This document shows positions 40,589 through 52,644 of a stretch of 64,000 bases of DNA, one piece after another. The DNA is taken from the NCBI RefSeq assembly GCF_900475315.1, contig NZ_LS483369.1, positions 1,364,001 to 1,428,000 on the forward strand. The letters run 5' to 3'. Positions within the stretch are counted from its first letter, which is position 1. The number at the start of each line of letters is the position of its first letter. The stretch is from Neisseria cinerea (GTDB lineage Bacteria; Pseudomonadota; Gammaproteobacteria; Burkholderiales; Neisseriaceae). A model generated the notes under the pieces. That model saw nothing but the letters and a program-made list of their open reading frames with translations, ran no database searches and was not told where the DNA came from. The translations under genes were made by a program, and so were the position numbers.

Positions 40589-41020
40589 TTATTTCAATTC
40601 CAAAACTTTGGGTTGTTGTGCGGCATGGGCATGTTCTGCACCAGCGTACACTTTCAGTTTTTTAATCATAGCGTAACCCAGTGGACCTTTAGGCAACATG
40701 CCTTTTACGGCTTGTTCCAAAGCGCGACCTGGGAATTGCTCTTGCATTTCGCGGAAAGTGCGTTCGTAGATACCGCCTGGGAAACCGGAGTGACGGAAGT
40801 ATTTTTTATCTTCGAATTTGGCACCGGTTACACGCAGTTTGTCCGCATTGATGACGATAATGTAATCGCCGGTGTCAACGTGGGGGGTGTATTCAGGTTT
40901 GTGTTTGCCACGCAAACGGCTGGCGACTTCGGCTGCAACGCGACCCAAGACTTTGTCTTGAGCATCGATGACGAACCATTCGCGCTTCACCTCGTGGGGT
41001 TTCGCTGAAAAGGTTTTCAT
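40589..41020 (-). CDS. rplM: 50S ribosomal protein L13
   Basis: A 143-residue large-subunit protein, full length: [19 protein letters not shown] at the start, [16 protein letters not shown], and [12 protein letters not shown] near the end. First gene of rplM-rpsI. Confidence 0.98.
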   Translation of the reverse strand: MKTFSAKPHEVKREWFVIDAQDKVLGRVAAEVASRLRGKHKPEYTPHVDTGDYIIVINADKLRVTGAKFEDKKYFRHSGFPGGIYERTFREMQEQFPGRALEQAVKGMLPKGPLGYAMIKKLKVYAGAEHAHAAQQPKVLELK

Positions 41021-41053
41021 AGTGGAAATCCAGATAGATATAGAAAGTTGTAA

Positions 41054-41082
41054 ATTTTAAAGATGACGGCGCATTTTGTCAA
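41054..41082 (-). promoter_or_regulatory. rplM-rpsI promoter
   Basis: Minus strand TTGACA (41077-41082), 17-base spacer, TAAAAT (41054-41059). Confidence 0.85.
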
Positions 41083-41167
41083 TCGCATTACTGCGTTACG
41101 ACGAGGTTTTCTCATTGCACCATCGGTTGCGGACAGTTTGCATTTCTCTAGGCGTTTTATTCCAAAG

Positions 41168-41195
41168 GAAAGGCCGCATCTTGCGATGCGGCCTT
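41168..41195 (-). terminator. Terminator after 6S RNA
   Basis: AAGGCCGCATC / GATGCGGCCTT with a T-rich tail on the minus strand. Confidence 0.88.
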
Positions 41196-41197
41196 AT

Positions 41198-41380
41198 ATC
41201 GGAATCCCCGCGAGAGCCGTTTCGGCCGAATCCGCTTGAACCTTGTTGACAAGGCGGCTGCCTCGGGTAGTTTCGGGTGCATCCGTAAGGGGACGCTCGC
41301 GCCCACTACTTCTCCCGGCAACCTTAAGCGAACTTATTGGTTCAAAGGAATATATGCCTTCGCGGACACCGCAGGGAAAA
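41198..41380 (-). ncRNA. ssrS: 6S RNA (ssrS)
   Basis: A non-coding stretch directly after zapA on the same strand, the position of ssrS in E. coli and many proteobacteria. Its ends pair (CCCTGCG with CGCGGGG), and the central part contains the ACCTTG..CAAGGTTCAAG type element seen in 6S (minus strand ccttgtcaacaaggttcaag). The 3' end GGGGATTCC is also 6S-like. 6S mimics an open promoter and holds sigma-70 RNA polymerase in stationary phase. Ends are approximate. Confidence 0.8.
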
Positions 41381-41384
41381 ACTG

Positions 41385-41687
41385 TTACTCCTGCCCCAAG
41401 CGGGTTAGTGCTTTTTGGCAGGCATTGCTCATATCGGTTATTTTACGCTCAAAATCACCGATTGCCAAATCGCCGTTAAGGGAAATTTTCAACAGGTCAT
41501 GGACGACATTGAGTGCCGCCATGATGACGATTTTCTCGCTGTCGGCAACTCGTCCGCCTTCTCGGATTGCCTCGGCTTTTCTGTTGAGCATTTCGACTGC
41601 CTGCAAAAGTGTGTCTTTTTCTTCTGCCGGCGTGTTGACGGTCAATTGGGCGTGCATGACTTCGATGTGGACTTGTTCGGTATTCAT
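41385..41687 (-). CDS. zapA: Cell division protein ZapA
   Basis: A 100-residue FtsZ-associated protein: an N-terminal globular part (EQVHIEVMHAQLTVNTPAEE) and a C-terminal coiled coil for tetramer formation. The ADSEKIVIMAALNVVHDLL segment is conserved in the family. It follows the coiled-coil gene by 14 bases and precedes 6S RNA. Confidence 0.92.
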   Translation of the reverse strand: MNTEQVHIEVMHAQLTVNTPAEEKDTLLQAVEMLNRKAEAIREGGRVADSEKIVIMAALNVVHDLLKISLNGDLAIGDFERKITDMSNACQKALTRLGQE

Positions 41688-41700
41688 CCTCTACTCCTTA

Positions 41701-42027
41701 TCACTGCGTTTCCTGATTTTGGGGAAGCTGTGCAATCAGTGCTTCGATTCTTGCCCTACTCTGTTCGAGCAGGGTGCGGTATCGTGAATTTTCTTCCATC
41801 AGGCTGTCAATCTTGTTTTGCAGGTCTTCCTTAAGTTTGCTGACTTGAATGAGCAGGGCTTCGCTGAGTTCGTCAACGGCGGTTTTGTGTTCGTATTCCT
41901 GCCGCTCGTGCGCCCGTTTGAGCTCGGCAACGGTTTCTTTGAGGCGGCGGTTTTCGCTGATGAGGGTTTCGAATTTCTGTACCAACGTATAAACGCTGCT
42001 TTCGAGTTTTTCGATATTTTGTTTCAT
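41701..42027 (-). CDS. Small coiled-coil protein, ZapB-like (TIGR02449 type)
   Basis: A 108-residue protein that is almost wholly coiled coil (heptads from KLESSVYTLVQKFETL to LLEQSRARIEALIAQL). The placement before zapA suggests a division role similar to ZapB. Start ATG 42027 has aagg upstream; a longer frame from 42069 would only translate an uptake-sequence hairpin. Confidence 0.72.
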   Translation of the reverse strand: MKQNIEKLESSVYTLVQKFETLISENRRLKETVAELKRAHERQEYEHKTAVDELSEALLIQVSKLKEDLQNKIDSLMEENSRYRTLLEQSRARIEALIAQLPQNQETQ

Positions 42028-42043
42028 GACCTTACCTGTCTGT

Positions 42044-42069
42044 ATGCCGTCTGGGGTTTCAGACGGCAT
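42044..42069 (-). terminator. DUS pair upstream of the zapB-like gene (gpsA side)
   Basis: ATGCCGTCTG - G - GTTTCAGACGGCAT with almost no loop, 12 bases past... the gpsA stop (42081). It should end gpsA transcription, although the next gene on the same strand follows closely. Confidence 0.65.
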
Positions 42070-42080
42070 CTGTTTGTTGT

Positions 42081-43070
42081 TTATTCGAAACGTGCGCTGC
42101 GTTCCATCAGTCTTTCGACAACCTGTTGCGGGGTCATTTCCTTACGGATGAGTTGCAGCAAGGTTTGGGTAATCGGCATGTCAATTTGGTACTTACAGGC
42201 AGTATTGAAGACTTCTTCTATCGTGCTGACCCCTTCTGAAACGTGCCCGATTTCGACAAGCACCTGATGCAGTTCCTTACCTTCTGCCAAACCCAAACCG
42301 ACGCGACGGTTGCGTGAGAGTGCGCCGGTACAGGTCAAGATGAGATCGCCGATACCGGCCAGCCCCATCATGGTTTTGGGCTGTGCGCCCATTGCGGAGG
42401 CAAGGCGGGTGATTTCGGCCAGTCCGCGTGTAACCAGCGCGGCACGGGCGTTAAGCCCATACTCTAGACCGTCGGATAATCCGGTGGCAATCGCCATAAC
42501 ATTTTTTACCGCGCCGCCAACCGCCACGCCGATAACGTCGGTACTACCGTAAAGCCGCATGACCGAAGTGTTGAGTTGGGGGACAAGTTCCTCGACCCAT
42601 TCTTGGTTTTCGGAAGCGAGAACGACGGCACAGGGCAGTTGTTTGGCCAGTTCCTGTGCAAAACTCGGACCGGAGAGTACGCCGATTTTCTTATTATCGG
42701 GCAATACTTCTTTCAATACTTGGAAGGTCAGCAGCCCGGTATCCTGCTCAAATCCTTTGCAGGCGGCTAGAATCGGAAGATGTCCTGCATTGTATTGCTT
42801 CAACAGTTCCGCGCTGCTTCTCAAACCTGCGACAGAAGTAACAATCAACACCAGCCCGCTGTCTTGCAACGCCTCTGCCAAATCCGTACACACTTCCAGC
42901 GTTTCAGGAAAGGGGAAACCGGGCAGCCCGTGCTTGTTTTCACGTTCTTCCTTCATTTGGCGGACTTGATCTGCGTTGCGCGTCCATAGGGATACGCGGT
43001 TGCCGTGTTGGGAAAAATGTAGGGCAAGCGCCGTACCCCACGAACCTGCGCCGATAACGGTAATTTTCAT
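42081..43070 (-). CDS. gpsA: Glycerol-3-phosphate dehydrogenase [NAD(P)+]
   Basis: A 329-residue cytoplasmic enzyme that makes sn-glycerol 3-phosphate for phospholipids. The dinucleotide motif GAGSWGTALA starts at residue 7, the catalytic Lys lies in VGGAVKNVMAIA, and SRNRRVGLGLAEG is the product-binding part. It supplies the backbone that acyltransferases such as nlaB extend. Confidence 0.96.
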   Translation of the reverse strand: MKITVIGAGSWGTALALHFSQHGNRVSLWTRNADQVRQMKEERENKHGLPGFPFPETLEVCTDLAEALQDSGLVLIVTSVAGLRSSAELLKQYNAGHLPILAACKGFEQDTGLLTFQVLKEVLPDNKKIGVLSGPSFAQELAKQLPCAVVLASENQEWVEELVPQLNTSVMRLYGSTDVIGVAVGGAVKNVMAIATGLSDGLEYGLNARAALVTRGLAEITRLASAMGAQPKTMMGLAGIGDLILTCTGALSRNRRVGLGLAEGKELHQVLVEIGHVSEGVSTIEEVFNTACKYQIDMPITQTLLQLIRKEMTPQQVVERLMERSARFE

Positions 43071-43143
43071 TGGTCGTCTTTCAACATATCACTGCCGTTC
43101 ACTTTAAAACAATCGCTGTTTCTCTGCAAGTGCAGACAGGGAA

Positions 43144-43175
43144 ATGCCGTCTGAAAGGCGTTCAGACGGCATTTT
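43144..43175 (-). terminator. DUS inverted-pair terminator after ppc
   Basis: ATGCCGTCTGAAAG and TTCAGACGGCATTTT, 18 bases past the ppc stop. Confidence 0.8.
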
Positions 43176-43192
43176 ATCCCGAAACGGCACAA

Positions 43193-45964
<2,772 letters not shown>

Positions 45965-46099
45965 TCACCCTCGTACGGGGGCAGCACGCCCTAAACCATT
46001 TATACTTTAATTATCTTTCTCCCGAAATGCCGTCTGAAGTTGAAAACGCGATACCGACGGCGGTAAAATCGGCCGACCGATTCCAGACCCGACTTTTCC

Positions 46100-46870
46100 A
46101 TGAATACCACCCGACACGACCCCGACGACGAATTCCTGCTGCGGTACAGCCGGCACATCCTTCTGGACGAAATCGGCATCGAAGGGCAGCAAAAGCTCTC
46201 CGACGCGCATATTTTTGTCGTCGGATGCGGCGGTTTGGGTGCCGCCGCACTGCCCTACCTTGCCGCTTCGGGTGTCGGTACGCTGACCATAGCCGATTTC
46301 GACATGGTCGAACTGCACAACCTGCAACGTCAGGTTGCATTTGACGAGGGCGACGTCGGCAAACCCAAAACCGAAGCCTTGGCAGACCGTCTGTGCCATA
46401 TCAACCATACCGTCGATGTCCGCACCGTCAACGAAAAACTCGACGGCAGCCGCCTAACCGATTTGGCTCAAACTGCCGACATCGTTTTAGACTGCTGCGA
46501 CAACTATGCCACACGGCAGGCGGTCAACCGTGCCTGCGTGCAGGCGAAAACACCCCTGGTTTCAGGAGCGGCGGTACGCTTTGAAGGGCAACTTGCCGTG
46601 TACCGTCCCGACTTACCCAACTCGCCGTGTTATGCCTGCCTGTTCGACGGCGGATCGGCTTCAGACGGCATCTGTTCCCTTTTCGGCGTATTCTCGCCGC
46701 TGGTCGGCATCATCGGCTGCACGCAGGCGGAGGAGGCACTGAAAATCCTGCTGGATGCAGGCGAACCGTCACAAGGCAGGCTGGCGGTTTACCGTGCCTT
46801 GGAAGGAGGGTGGCGGTATTTCGACCTGCCGCGCAACCCCGAATGCCCGGTTTGCGGCTCGACGCGATAA
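46100..46870 (+). CDS. ThiF/MoeB-family adenylyltransferase
   Basis: A 256-residue E1-like enzyme that adenylates the C-terminal Gly of a ubiquitin-fold sulphur carrier. GCGGLGAAALPYLA is the ATP loop, DNYATRQAVN follows, and zinc-binding CYAC and CPVC pairs are present. The window encodes ThiS (55186) and no thiF of its own, so ThiS is a plausible partner; MoaD is the alternative. No rhodanese domain. An uptake sequence is read as ASDGIC in the crossover-loop region. Confidence 0.85.
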   Translation: MNTTRHDPDDEFLLRYSRHILLDEIGIEGQQKLSDAHIFVVGCGGLGAAALPYLAASGVGTLTIADFDMVELHNLQRQVAFDEGDVGKPKTEALADRLCHINHTVDVRTVNEKLDGSRLTDLAQTADIVLDCCDNYATRQAVNRACVQAKTPLVSGAAVRFEGQLAVYRPDLPNSPCYACLFDGGSASDGICSLFGVFSPLVGIIGCTQAEEALKILLDAGEPSQGRLAVYRALEGGWRYFDLPRNPECPVCGSTR

Positions 46871-47040
46871 ACCGTGCCGCCGCTCACATTATGCACCGGC
46901 GTGCGGTTGCCGCCGGCAAAACGTGTGCCGTAAACCGCAACCGTTTACCGTAAACAAACCCCTATTTCCCCAAAAAACGAGTTGCGCCTTTTCCGGGCGT
47001 ATTTCCCAAACGTTTGCCCATTCCACTCTCTGCACGCAAA

Positions 47041-47072
47041 ATGCCGTCTGAAAAAGATTTCAGACGGCATTT
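47041..47072. terminator. DUS inverted-pair bidirectional terminator
   Basis: ATGCCGTCTGAAA / TTTCAGACGGCAT between the convergent thiF-like gene and slyX. Confidence 0.8.
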
Positions 47073-47081
47073 GGATGTGTA

Positions 47082-47306
47082 TCAATAATGCGGGGGAATC
47101 TCATCGCGCAGGGAATACGGCTCTTGCGCGTCGGAATTTTTGTCTTGCAGCTTGCCGTACAAAAGCCTCAACTGAGCCTGCTGCAAATCCAACGTCTGCC
47201 GTAATTCCGCCACCATCGCGTTCAGGCCGGTAATCACGTCCTCCTGAAGCGCAGATTGGATTTCCAGTTCGACAATACGGCACTCCAGCCCTTCAAGCCC
47301 ATCCAT
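47082..47306 (-). CDS. slyX: SlyX family coiled-coil protein
   Basis: A 74-residue coiled-coil protein (LECRIVELEIQSALQEDVI to QAQLRLLYGKL) with the family's acidic C-terminus (SLRDEIPPHY). Function unknown. The upstream antiporter stop touches its ATG, so the two are coupled. Confidence 0.85.
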   Translation of the reverse strand: MDGLEGLECRIVELEIQSALQEDVITGLNAMVAELRQTLDLQQAQLRLLYGKLQDKNSDAQEPYSLRDEIPPHY

Positions 47307-48695
47307 TTACAGCACCATCGCGGCAATCCAACCGGCAATCAGCAGCGGGATGTTGTAGTGGAGAAAGGTCGGAATGACGGAATCCCGGATATGGTCGTGT
47401 TGTCCGTCAACGTTTAAGCCCATGGTCGGGCCCAGCGTCGAATCGGACGCGGGCGAACCGGCATCGCCCAACGCACCCGCCGTACCGACAATAGAGACTG
47501 TGGCAAGCGGCGAAAAGCCCAGACTGATACACAACGGTACATAAATCGCGGCAATAATGGGCAAAGTGGAAAAGGACGAACCGATACCCATGGTTACCAA
47601 CAGCCCCACCAGCAGCATGGCCAATGCCGCCATGCCTTTGTTGCCGCCGAACATCGCCATGCTGCTTTCGACCAGCGGCTGGATGTGTCCGGTCGCACTC
47701 ATAACAGCGGCAAAACCCTGTGCCGCAATCATGATAAAACCGACCATGGCCATCATCTTGATGCCTTCCCCGAAGACATCGCTGGCCTTGTTGCGGTTGA
47801 TTACGCCCAACATCATAAATACGGCGAAACCGAGCATCGCCCCCAACACCAGCGAATCTTCGTACATCAGCTGGATGGCAAAACATACGGCAATGGCGAT
47901 GGCCGCAACCAGACTGCGGTATGAAGACGCCTGAGGTTGGTTTGCCGCATCGGCATTGCCCGCCGCATCGGTGTCATTGCTTTGATACAGGCGAGGCTTG
48001 CGGTAATGTACAAACGACAGCAGGAGTCCGGTTACCATACCCAATGCAGGGATAGCCATTGCCGCCATAACGTTGATGTTTTTAACGTCGAGTTCCGGCG
48101 CGGCGGAATGTATGTTGCCCAACAGAATTTCATTTAAGAAAATCGCACCGAAGCCGTAAGGTAGAAACATATAGGTCGTAACCAGACCGAAAGTGATGAC
48201 GCATGCAACCAGTCGGCGGTCGACCTTCAGGCGGTTGAACACCAAAAGCAGCGGGGGGACAATCATCGGAATAAAGGCAATATGGATAGGCACGACGTTC
48301 TGGCTCATGATGCCCATCACCAAGATGATGGAAAGCAGCATCCATTTAACCGCACCTTCTCCCGAACGCACGCTGTCGGGCATACTGCTCCGGTTCAATT
48401 TGCGGATAATCGCACCCGCAAGCTGTTGAGGCAGTCCCGAATGGGTGATTGCCATGGCAAACGCGCCGAGCATGGCATAAGAGAGCGCAATTTTCGCGCC
48501 GCCTTCCAAGCCTTTGTTAAATACGGGGATAATCCCCGCCTGACTAACCTGTCCGGCCGCATCGGTTATATTTTGCAGCGGCATACCTGCCACCACGCCG
48601 CCGACAAATGCACCGACCGTCAAACTCAATACCACATGCACGCGCGACAGCGACAGCACCAACATGACGATTACGGCGATTACGACTGCATTCAT
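47307..48695 (-). CDS. Na+/H+ antiporter family membrane protein
   Basis: A 462-residue transporter with about 11-12 helices of the NhaC-related family (YuiF-like). The block GTAGALGDAGSPASDSTLGP and GIGSSFSTLPIIAAIYVPL are typical. Substrate not proven: homologues are annotated as sodium/proton antiporters and some as amino-acid carriers. It precedes slyX. Confidence 0.78.
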   Translation of the reverse strand: MNAVVIAVIVMLVLSLSRVHVVLSLTVGAFVGGVVAGMPLQNITDAAGQVSQAGIIPVFNKGLEGGAKIALSYAMLGAFAMAITHSGLPQQLAGAIIRKLNRSSMPDSVRSGEGAVKWMLLSIILVMGIMSQNVVPIHIAFIPMIVPPLLLVFNRLKVDRRLVACVITFGLVTTYMFLPYGFGAIFLNEILLGNIHSAAPELDVKNINVMAAMAIPALGMVTGLLLSFVHYRKPRLYQSNDTDAAGNADAANQPQASSYRSLVAAIAIAVCFAIQLMYEDSLVLGAMLGFAVFMMLGVINRNKASDVFGEGIKMMAMVGFIMIAAQGFAAVMSATGHIQPLVESSMAMFGGNKGMAALAMLLVGLLVTMGIGSSFSTLPIIAAIYVPLCISLGFSPLATVSIVGTAGALGDAGSPASDSTLGPTMGLNVDGQHDHIRDSVIPTFLHYNIPLLIAGWIAAMVL

Positions 48696-48796
48696 CTTCG
48701 TTTCTCCTTATTTTTTTCTCCAAAAATTAAAATAAAATTTACATATCAAAACCCATCATAACCCAATAACGGAAAAACCGCCAATTATGTAAACAC

Positions 48797-49618
48797 TTAT
48801 TTCAAATGCTTCATATATTTCCCAAACGTAACCCTGTCCAGCCCAGCCAGGTCGGTCAAGGTTTCCACTTCCGTAAACCCATGTGCCACCAACACGCCGC
48901 GCACCGCACCGCCCTGATTGAATCCGTGTTCCAACAGCAGAAACCCGCCGTCTACCAGATACTTTGGCGCACCCTCCGCCAACGCCCTGATGCAGCTCAT
49001 GCCGTCTGAAAAATCGGTCAGCGCGTTTTTCGGCTCAAACCGCAAATCCCCTTGAGAAAGATGAATGTCGCCGTTTTCAATATAAGGCGGGTTGGAAACG
49101 ATGACATCCCATTGCCTTTCAGACGGCATATCGGTGTCGAACCAGGAACCGTGTGCAAACTCGACCGCCGCACCCAAATCTGCCGCGTTCTTCCTGGCGG
49201 TTTCGAGTGCGCTCAGACTGATGTCGGATGCGCGGACGAAGGCATCCGGGCGTTCGAGTGCGACGGTAAGGGCAACCGCGCCGCTGCCCGTCCCCAAATC
49301 CCATATACTGCCACATTCCGGCAAACGTCCGATGGCCGCATCGACCAGATGTTCGGTTTCGGGACGCGGAATCAACACGCTCGGATTGACCGTAAAGCGT
49401 CTGCCATAAAATTCGCGCACACCTAAAATATAGGCAACCGGCTCGCCGTTCAGACGGCGTTGCACCAGCATATCCGCATGCTGACGGACGCTGTCGGGCA
49501 TTTCGTCCCCACCACGGGTAACCAGCTCGATGCGGCTGTATCCGCCGGCGTGCTGCAACAGCATCCGCGCTTCGTTTTTGGGCAAAGGGTTTAAGCGAAG
49601 CCATTGATCGGGAGTCAT
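48797..49618 (-). CDS. prmC: Peptide chain release factor N5-glutamine methyltransferase
   Basis: A 273-residue SAM enzyme that methylates the GGQ glutamine of RF1 and RF2. DLGTGSG (107-113) binds SAM and NPPY (176-179) holds the target glutamine; IPRPETEHLV precedes them. Two uptake sequences are translated here, as TDMPSERQW just before the NPPY strand and as TDFSDGMS further on. Confidence 0.94.
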   Translation of the reverse strand: MTPDQWLRLNPLPKNEARMLLQHAGGYSRIELVTRGGDEMPDSVRQHADMLVQRRLNGEPVAYILGVREFYGRRFTVNPSVLIPRPETEHLVDAAIGRLPECGSIWDLGTGSGAVALTVALERPDAFVRASDISLSALETARKNAADLGAAVEFAHGSWFDTDMPSERQWDVIVSNPPYIENGDIHLSQGDLRFEPKNALTDFSDGMSCIRALAEGAPKYLVDGGFLLLEHGFNQGGAVRGVLVAHGFTEVETLTDLAGLDRVTFGKYMKHLK

Positions 49619-49636
49619 ATTTTCCTTTCATGGAAA

Positions 49637-49667
49637 ATGCCGTCTGAAAGGTTTCAGACGGCATTTC
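49637..49667 (-). terminator. DUS inverted-pair terminator after tldD
   Basis: ATGCCGTCTGAAAG / GTTTCAGACGGCAT, between the tldD stop (49681) and the prmC start. Confidence 0.78.
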
Positions 49668-49680
49668 GTGTTGGTCTGTT

Positions 49681-51123
49681 TCAGATTTCGCTACCGCCGA
49701 CGGTCAGTCCGGCATCAATCCGCAAGGTCGGTTGCCCCACGCCGACAGGGACGCTCTGCCCTTCTTTGCCGCACACGCCGACACCGCTATCCAACGCAGT
49801 ATCGTTGCCTATCATGGAGACGTGTTTCAGCACTTCGGGGCCGTTGCCGATAATGGTCGCGCCTTTGACGGGATATTGCAGTTTGCCGCCTTCCACCCAC
49901 CACGCTTCGGATGCGCTGAACACGAACTTGCCACTGGTAATGTCCACTTGTCCGCCGCCGAAGTTGACGGCGTAAATGCCTTTGTCGATGGACGCGATGA
50001 TTTCGTCGGGTTCGTAGCCGCCGTTTTCCATAAAGGTGTTGGTCATGCGCGGCATAGGAACGGAGGCGTAGCTTTCGCGGCGGCCGTTGCCGGTGGATTG
50101 CGTACCCGTCAGGCGGGCGTTGGTTTCGTCCTGCATATAGCCGACCAAAATACCGTCTTCAATCAATACGGTGCGGCGGGTTTCATTGCCTTCGTCGTCG
50201 ATATTGAGCGAACCGCGTCTGTCGGCAATATCGCCTTGATCCACAACGGTAACGCCTTTGGCGGCCACGCGCTCGCCAATTCGGCCGGAGAAAACGCTGG
50301 TTTCTTTGCGGTTGAAATCGCCTTCCAAACCATGTCCGACCGCTTCGTGCAGCAACACGCCCGGCCAGCCGTTGCCCAAAACGACGGTCATCTCGCCGGC
50401 AGGCGCAGGACGGGATTCGAGATTAATCAGGGCTTGTTTGACGGCGGAATCGACAAACTGCCGCACGAGGGTTTCATCGAAATAAGCCAAGTCGTAGCGT
50501 CCGCCGCCGCCCGCGCTGCCCTGTTCGCGCCTGTCGCCCTGTTTGGCGATGACGGTAACGTTCAGGCGCACCATCGGACGGATATCCGCGGCGTGTTTAC
50601 CGTCCAGACGGGCGATGTACACCATGTCGTATTCGCAGGTCAAACCGGCCATCACTTGCACGATACGCGGATCGGCGGCTTTGGCCAGCGTTTCGACTTT
50701 GTTCAACAACGCGACTTTGGCAGCGGAATCAAGGCTGGCAATAGGATCCATCGCCATGTGGACAGGCTTGCCGTAGGCAGGTGTCGGCACTTTGACGCTG
50801 GCCTCGCCGCCGGTCGCACCAATCACGCGCACGGCTTTGGCAGAGCGGTTGATCGAATCGATACACAGGCTGTCGGCGTAGGCAAAAGCAGTTTTATCGC
50901 CCGAAACGGCACGAACGCCCACACCCTGATCGATTTGGAAGCTGCCCGATTTGACGATGCCTTCTTCCAAATGCCAACTTTCATAGGCGGTGCGCTGACA
51001 ATAAATGTCGGCATAATCGACATGGTTGGCGCCGATAATGCTCAGGCTTTGGGCGAGCAAATCGGGAGAAAGATGGTTGGCTTCGAGCAAATCTCGCTGT
51101 ACGGCATAATAGGTTTGATGCAT
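49681..51123 (-). CDS. tldD: Metalloprotease TldD
   Basis: A 480-residue subunit of the TldD/TldE protease. The metal motif HEAVGH lies near residues 258-263. The family also shows GGYEPDEIIASIDKGIYA and the C-terminal GVGQPTLRIDAGLTVGG. ATG 51123 (MHQTYY) matches the usual length. In E. coli the complex trims microcin B17 and CcdA. The partner tldE/pmbA is not in the window. Confidence 0.93.
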   Translation of the reverse strand: MHQTYYAVQRDLLEANHLSPDLLAQSLSIIGANHVDYADIYCQRTAYESWHLEEGIVKSGSFQIDQGVGVRAVSGDKTAFAYADSLCIDSINRSAKAVRVIGATGGEASVKVPTPAYGKPVHMAMDPIASLDSAAKVALLNKVETLAKAADPRIVQVMAGLTCEYDMVYIARLDGKHAADIRPMVRLNVTVIAKQGDRREQGSAGGGGRYDLAYFDETLVRQFVDSAVKQALINLESRPAPAGEMTVVLGNGWPGVLLHEAVGHGLEGDFNRKETSVFSGRIGERVAAKGVTVVDQGDIADRRGSLNIDDEGNETRRTVLIEDGILVGYMQDETNARLTGTQSTGNGRRESYASVPMPRMTNTFMENGGYEPDEIIASIDKGIYAVNFGGGQVDITSGKFVFSASEAWWVEGGKLQYPVKGATIIGNGPEVLKHVSMIGNDTALDSGVGVCGKEGQSVPVGVGQPTLRIDAGLTVGGSEI

Positions 51124-51206
51124 GGTGTCGGGACATAGAAAATCAGTGGGCTGATTATACGGCATTTGTTATTAAAATGTATCGTGCCGCCTGAAATGTA
51201 AGATTT

Positions 51207-51236
51207 TTGCCAACGCCCCCTGCTTTTGTGTACACT
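51207..51236 (+). promoter_or_regulatory. cytX-thi promoter
   Basis: TTGCCA (51207-51212), 18-base spacer, TACACT (51231-51236), just before the riboswitch. Confidence 0.55.
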
Positions 51237-51244
51237 TAAAGCTT

Positions 51245-51333
51245 CTTGTCGGAGTGCCGCCGCCGGGCGGCTGAGATTGCGAAAGCAAAATCCGTAGAAC
51301 CTGTCGGGGTAATGCCTGCGTAGGAAACAAACC
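51245..51333 (+). promoter_or_regulatory. TPP riboswitch of the cytX-thi locus
   Basis: Plus strand carries the aptamer blocks CGGAGTGC, GGCGGCTGAGATT, ATCCGTAGAACCTG and GGTAATGCCTGCGTAGGAA. It precedes cytX by about 75 bases. Confidence 0.93.
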
Positions 51334-51408
51334 TTCCCTGCCCGTTCGGGCTTGCGTTCCCTTTTCCGCACTTCCCCGCCCACCTTCCTTCTTTTTAAAG
51401 GACGTCAT

Positions 51409-52644
51409 ATGTCGGGCAATATTTCACAACAACCTTCGTCTGCCGCCTCCGCTGCCGGCATCGGGCTGATTTGGTTCGGCGCGGCGGTATCGATTGCCGA
51501 AATCAGCACGGGCACACTGCTCGCCCCCTTGGGCTGGCAACGCGGTTTGGCGGCACTGCTGCTCGGCCATGCCGTCGGCGGCATATTGTTTTTCGCGGCG
51601 GCATATATCGGTGCATTCACGCAAAAAAGCGCGATGGAAAGCATACGCCTGTCGTTCGGCACAGGCGGTTCCGTCTTATTTTCGGCGGCGAACGTGCTGC
51701 AATTGGTCGGCTGGACGGCCGTCATGATTTATTCGGGTGCGGCGGCAAGTTCCGCACTGGGCAAAATGCTCTGGCAAAACGGATCGTTTTCCTGGTGGGC
51801 TTTTACCAACGGCGCGCTGATTGTCTTGTGGCTGATTTTCGGCGCACGCAAAACAGGCTGGCTGAAAACCGGTTCGATGGTGCTGATGCTGTTGGCGGTT
51901 CTGTGGCTGAGTGCCGAAGTCTTTTCCACGGCAGGCAGCACCGCCGCACAAGTTTCAGACGGCATGAGCTTCGGAACGGCAGTCGAACTGTCCGCCGTCA
52001 TGCCGCTTTCCTGGCTGCCGCTGGCCGCCGACTACACACGCCAAGCACGCCGCCCGTTTGCGGCAACCCTGACGGCAACGCTCGCCTATACGCTGACGGG
52101 CTGCTGGATGTATGCCTTAGGTTTGGCAGCGGCGTTGTTCACCGGAGAAACCGATGTGGCAAAAATCCTGTTGGGCGCGGGCTTGGGCATAACGGGCATT
52201 CTGGCAGTCGTCCTGTCGACCGTTACCACCACTTTTCTCGATGCTTACTCCGCCGGCGTAAGTGCCAACAATATTTCCGCCAAACTTGCGGAAACACCCG
52301 TCGCCGTCGCCGTCACCGTTGTCGGCACACTGCTTGCCGTCCTCCTGCCCGTTACCGAATATGAAAACTTCCTCCTCTTGATCGGCTCGGTATTTGCGCC
52401 GATGGCGGCAGTTTTGATTGCCGACTTCTTCGTCTTAAAACGACGGGAGGAAGTAAAAGGCTTTGATGTTGTCGGACTGGCCTTATGGCTGGCCGGCTTC
52501 ATCCTCTACCGCTCCCTGCTGTCGGCAGGCTGGGAAAGCAGCATCGGCCTGACCGCGCCCGTAATGTCTGTCGTTGCCATTGCCACCATACCGGTGCGCC
52601 TTTTCTTTAAAAAAACCCAATCTTTACAAAGGAACCCGTCATGA
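51409..52644 (+). CDS. cytX: Hydroxymethylpyrimidine transporter CytX (NCS1 family)
   Basis: A 411-residue nucleobase-cation symporter with about 12 helices, including IGLIWFGAAVSIAEISTG, MPLSWLPLAADYTRQARRP and VSTVTTTFLDAYSAGVSA. The position behind a TPP riboswitch identifies it as CytX, the thiamin-precursor importer. ATG 51409 follows aaagga; the longer frame from 51352 is leader RNA. An uptake sequence is read as VSDGMS. The stop overlaps thiO (ATGA). Confidence 0.88.
   Translation: MSGNISQQPSSAASAAGIGLIWFGAAVSIAEISTGTLLAPLGWQRGLAALLLGHAVGGILFFAAAYIGAFTQKSAMESIRLSFGTGGSVLFSAANVLQLVGWTAVMIYSGAAASSALGKMLWQNGSFSWWAFTNGALIVLWLIFGARKTGWLKTGSMVLMLLAVLWLSAEVFSTAGSTAAQVSDGMSFGTAVELSAVMPLSWLPLAADYTRQARRPFAATLTATLAYTLTGCWMYALGLAAALFTGETDVAKILLGAGLGITGILAVVLSTVTTTFLDAYSAGVSANNISAKLAETPVAVAVTVVGTLLAVLLPVTEYENFLLLIGSVFAPMAAVLIADFFVLKRREEVKGFDVVGLALWLAGFILYRSLLSAGWESSIGLTAPVMSVVAIATIPVRLFFKKTQSLQRNPS

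Noticed and set aside
49732-51138. A 468-codon plus-strand frame opposite tldD
   Set aside because: Antisense shadow of TldD; no domain or start signal.
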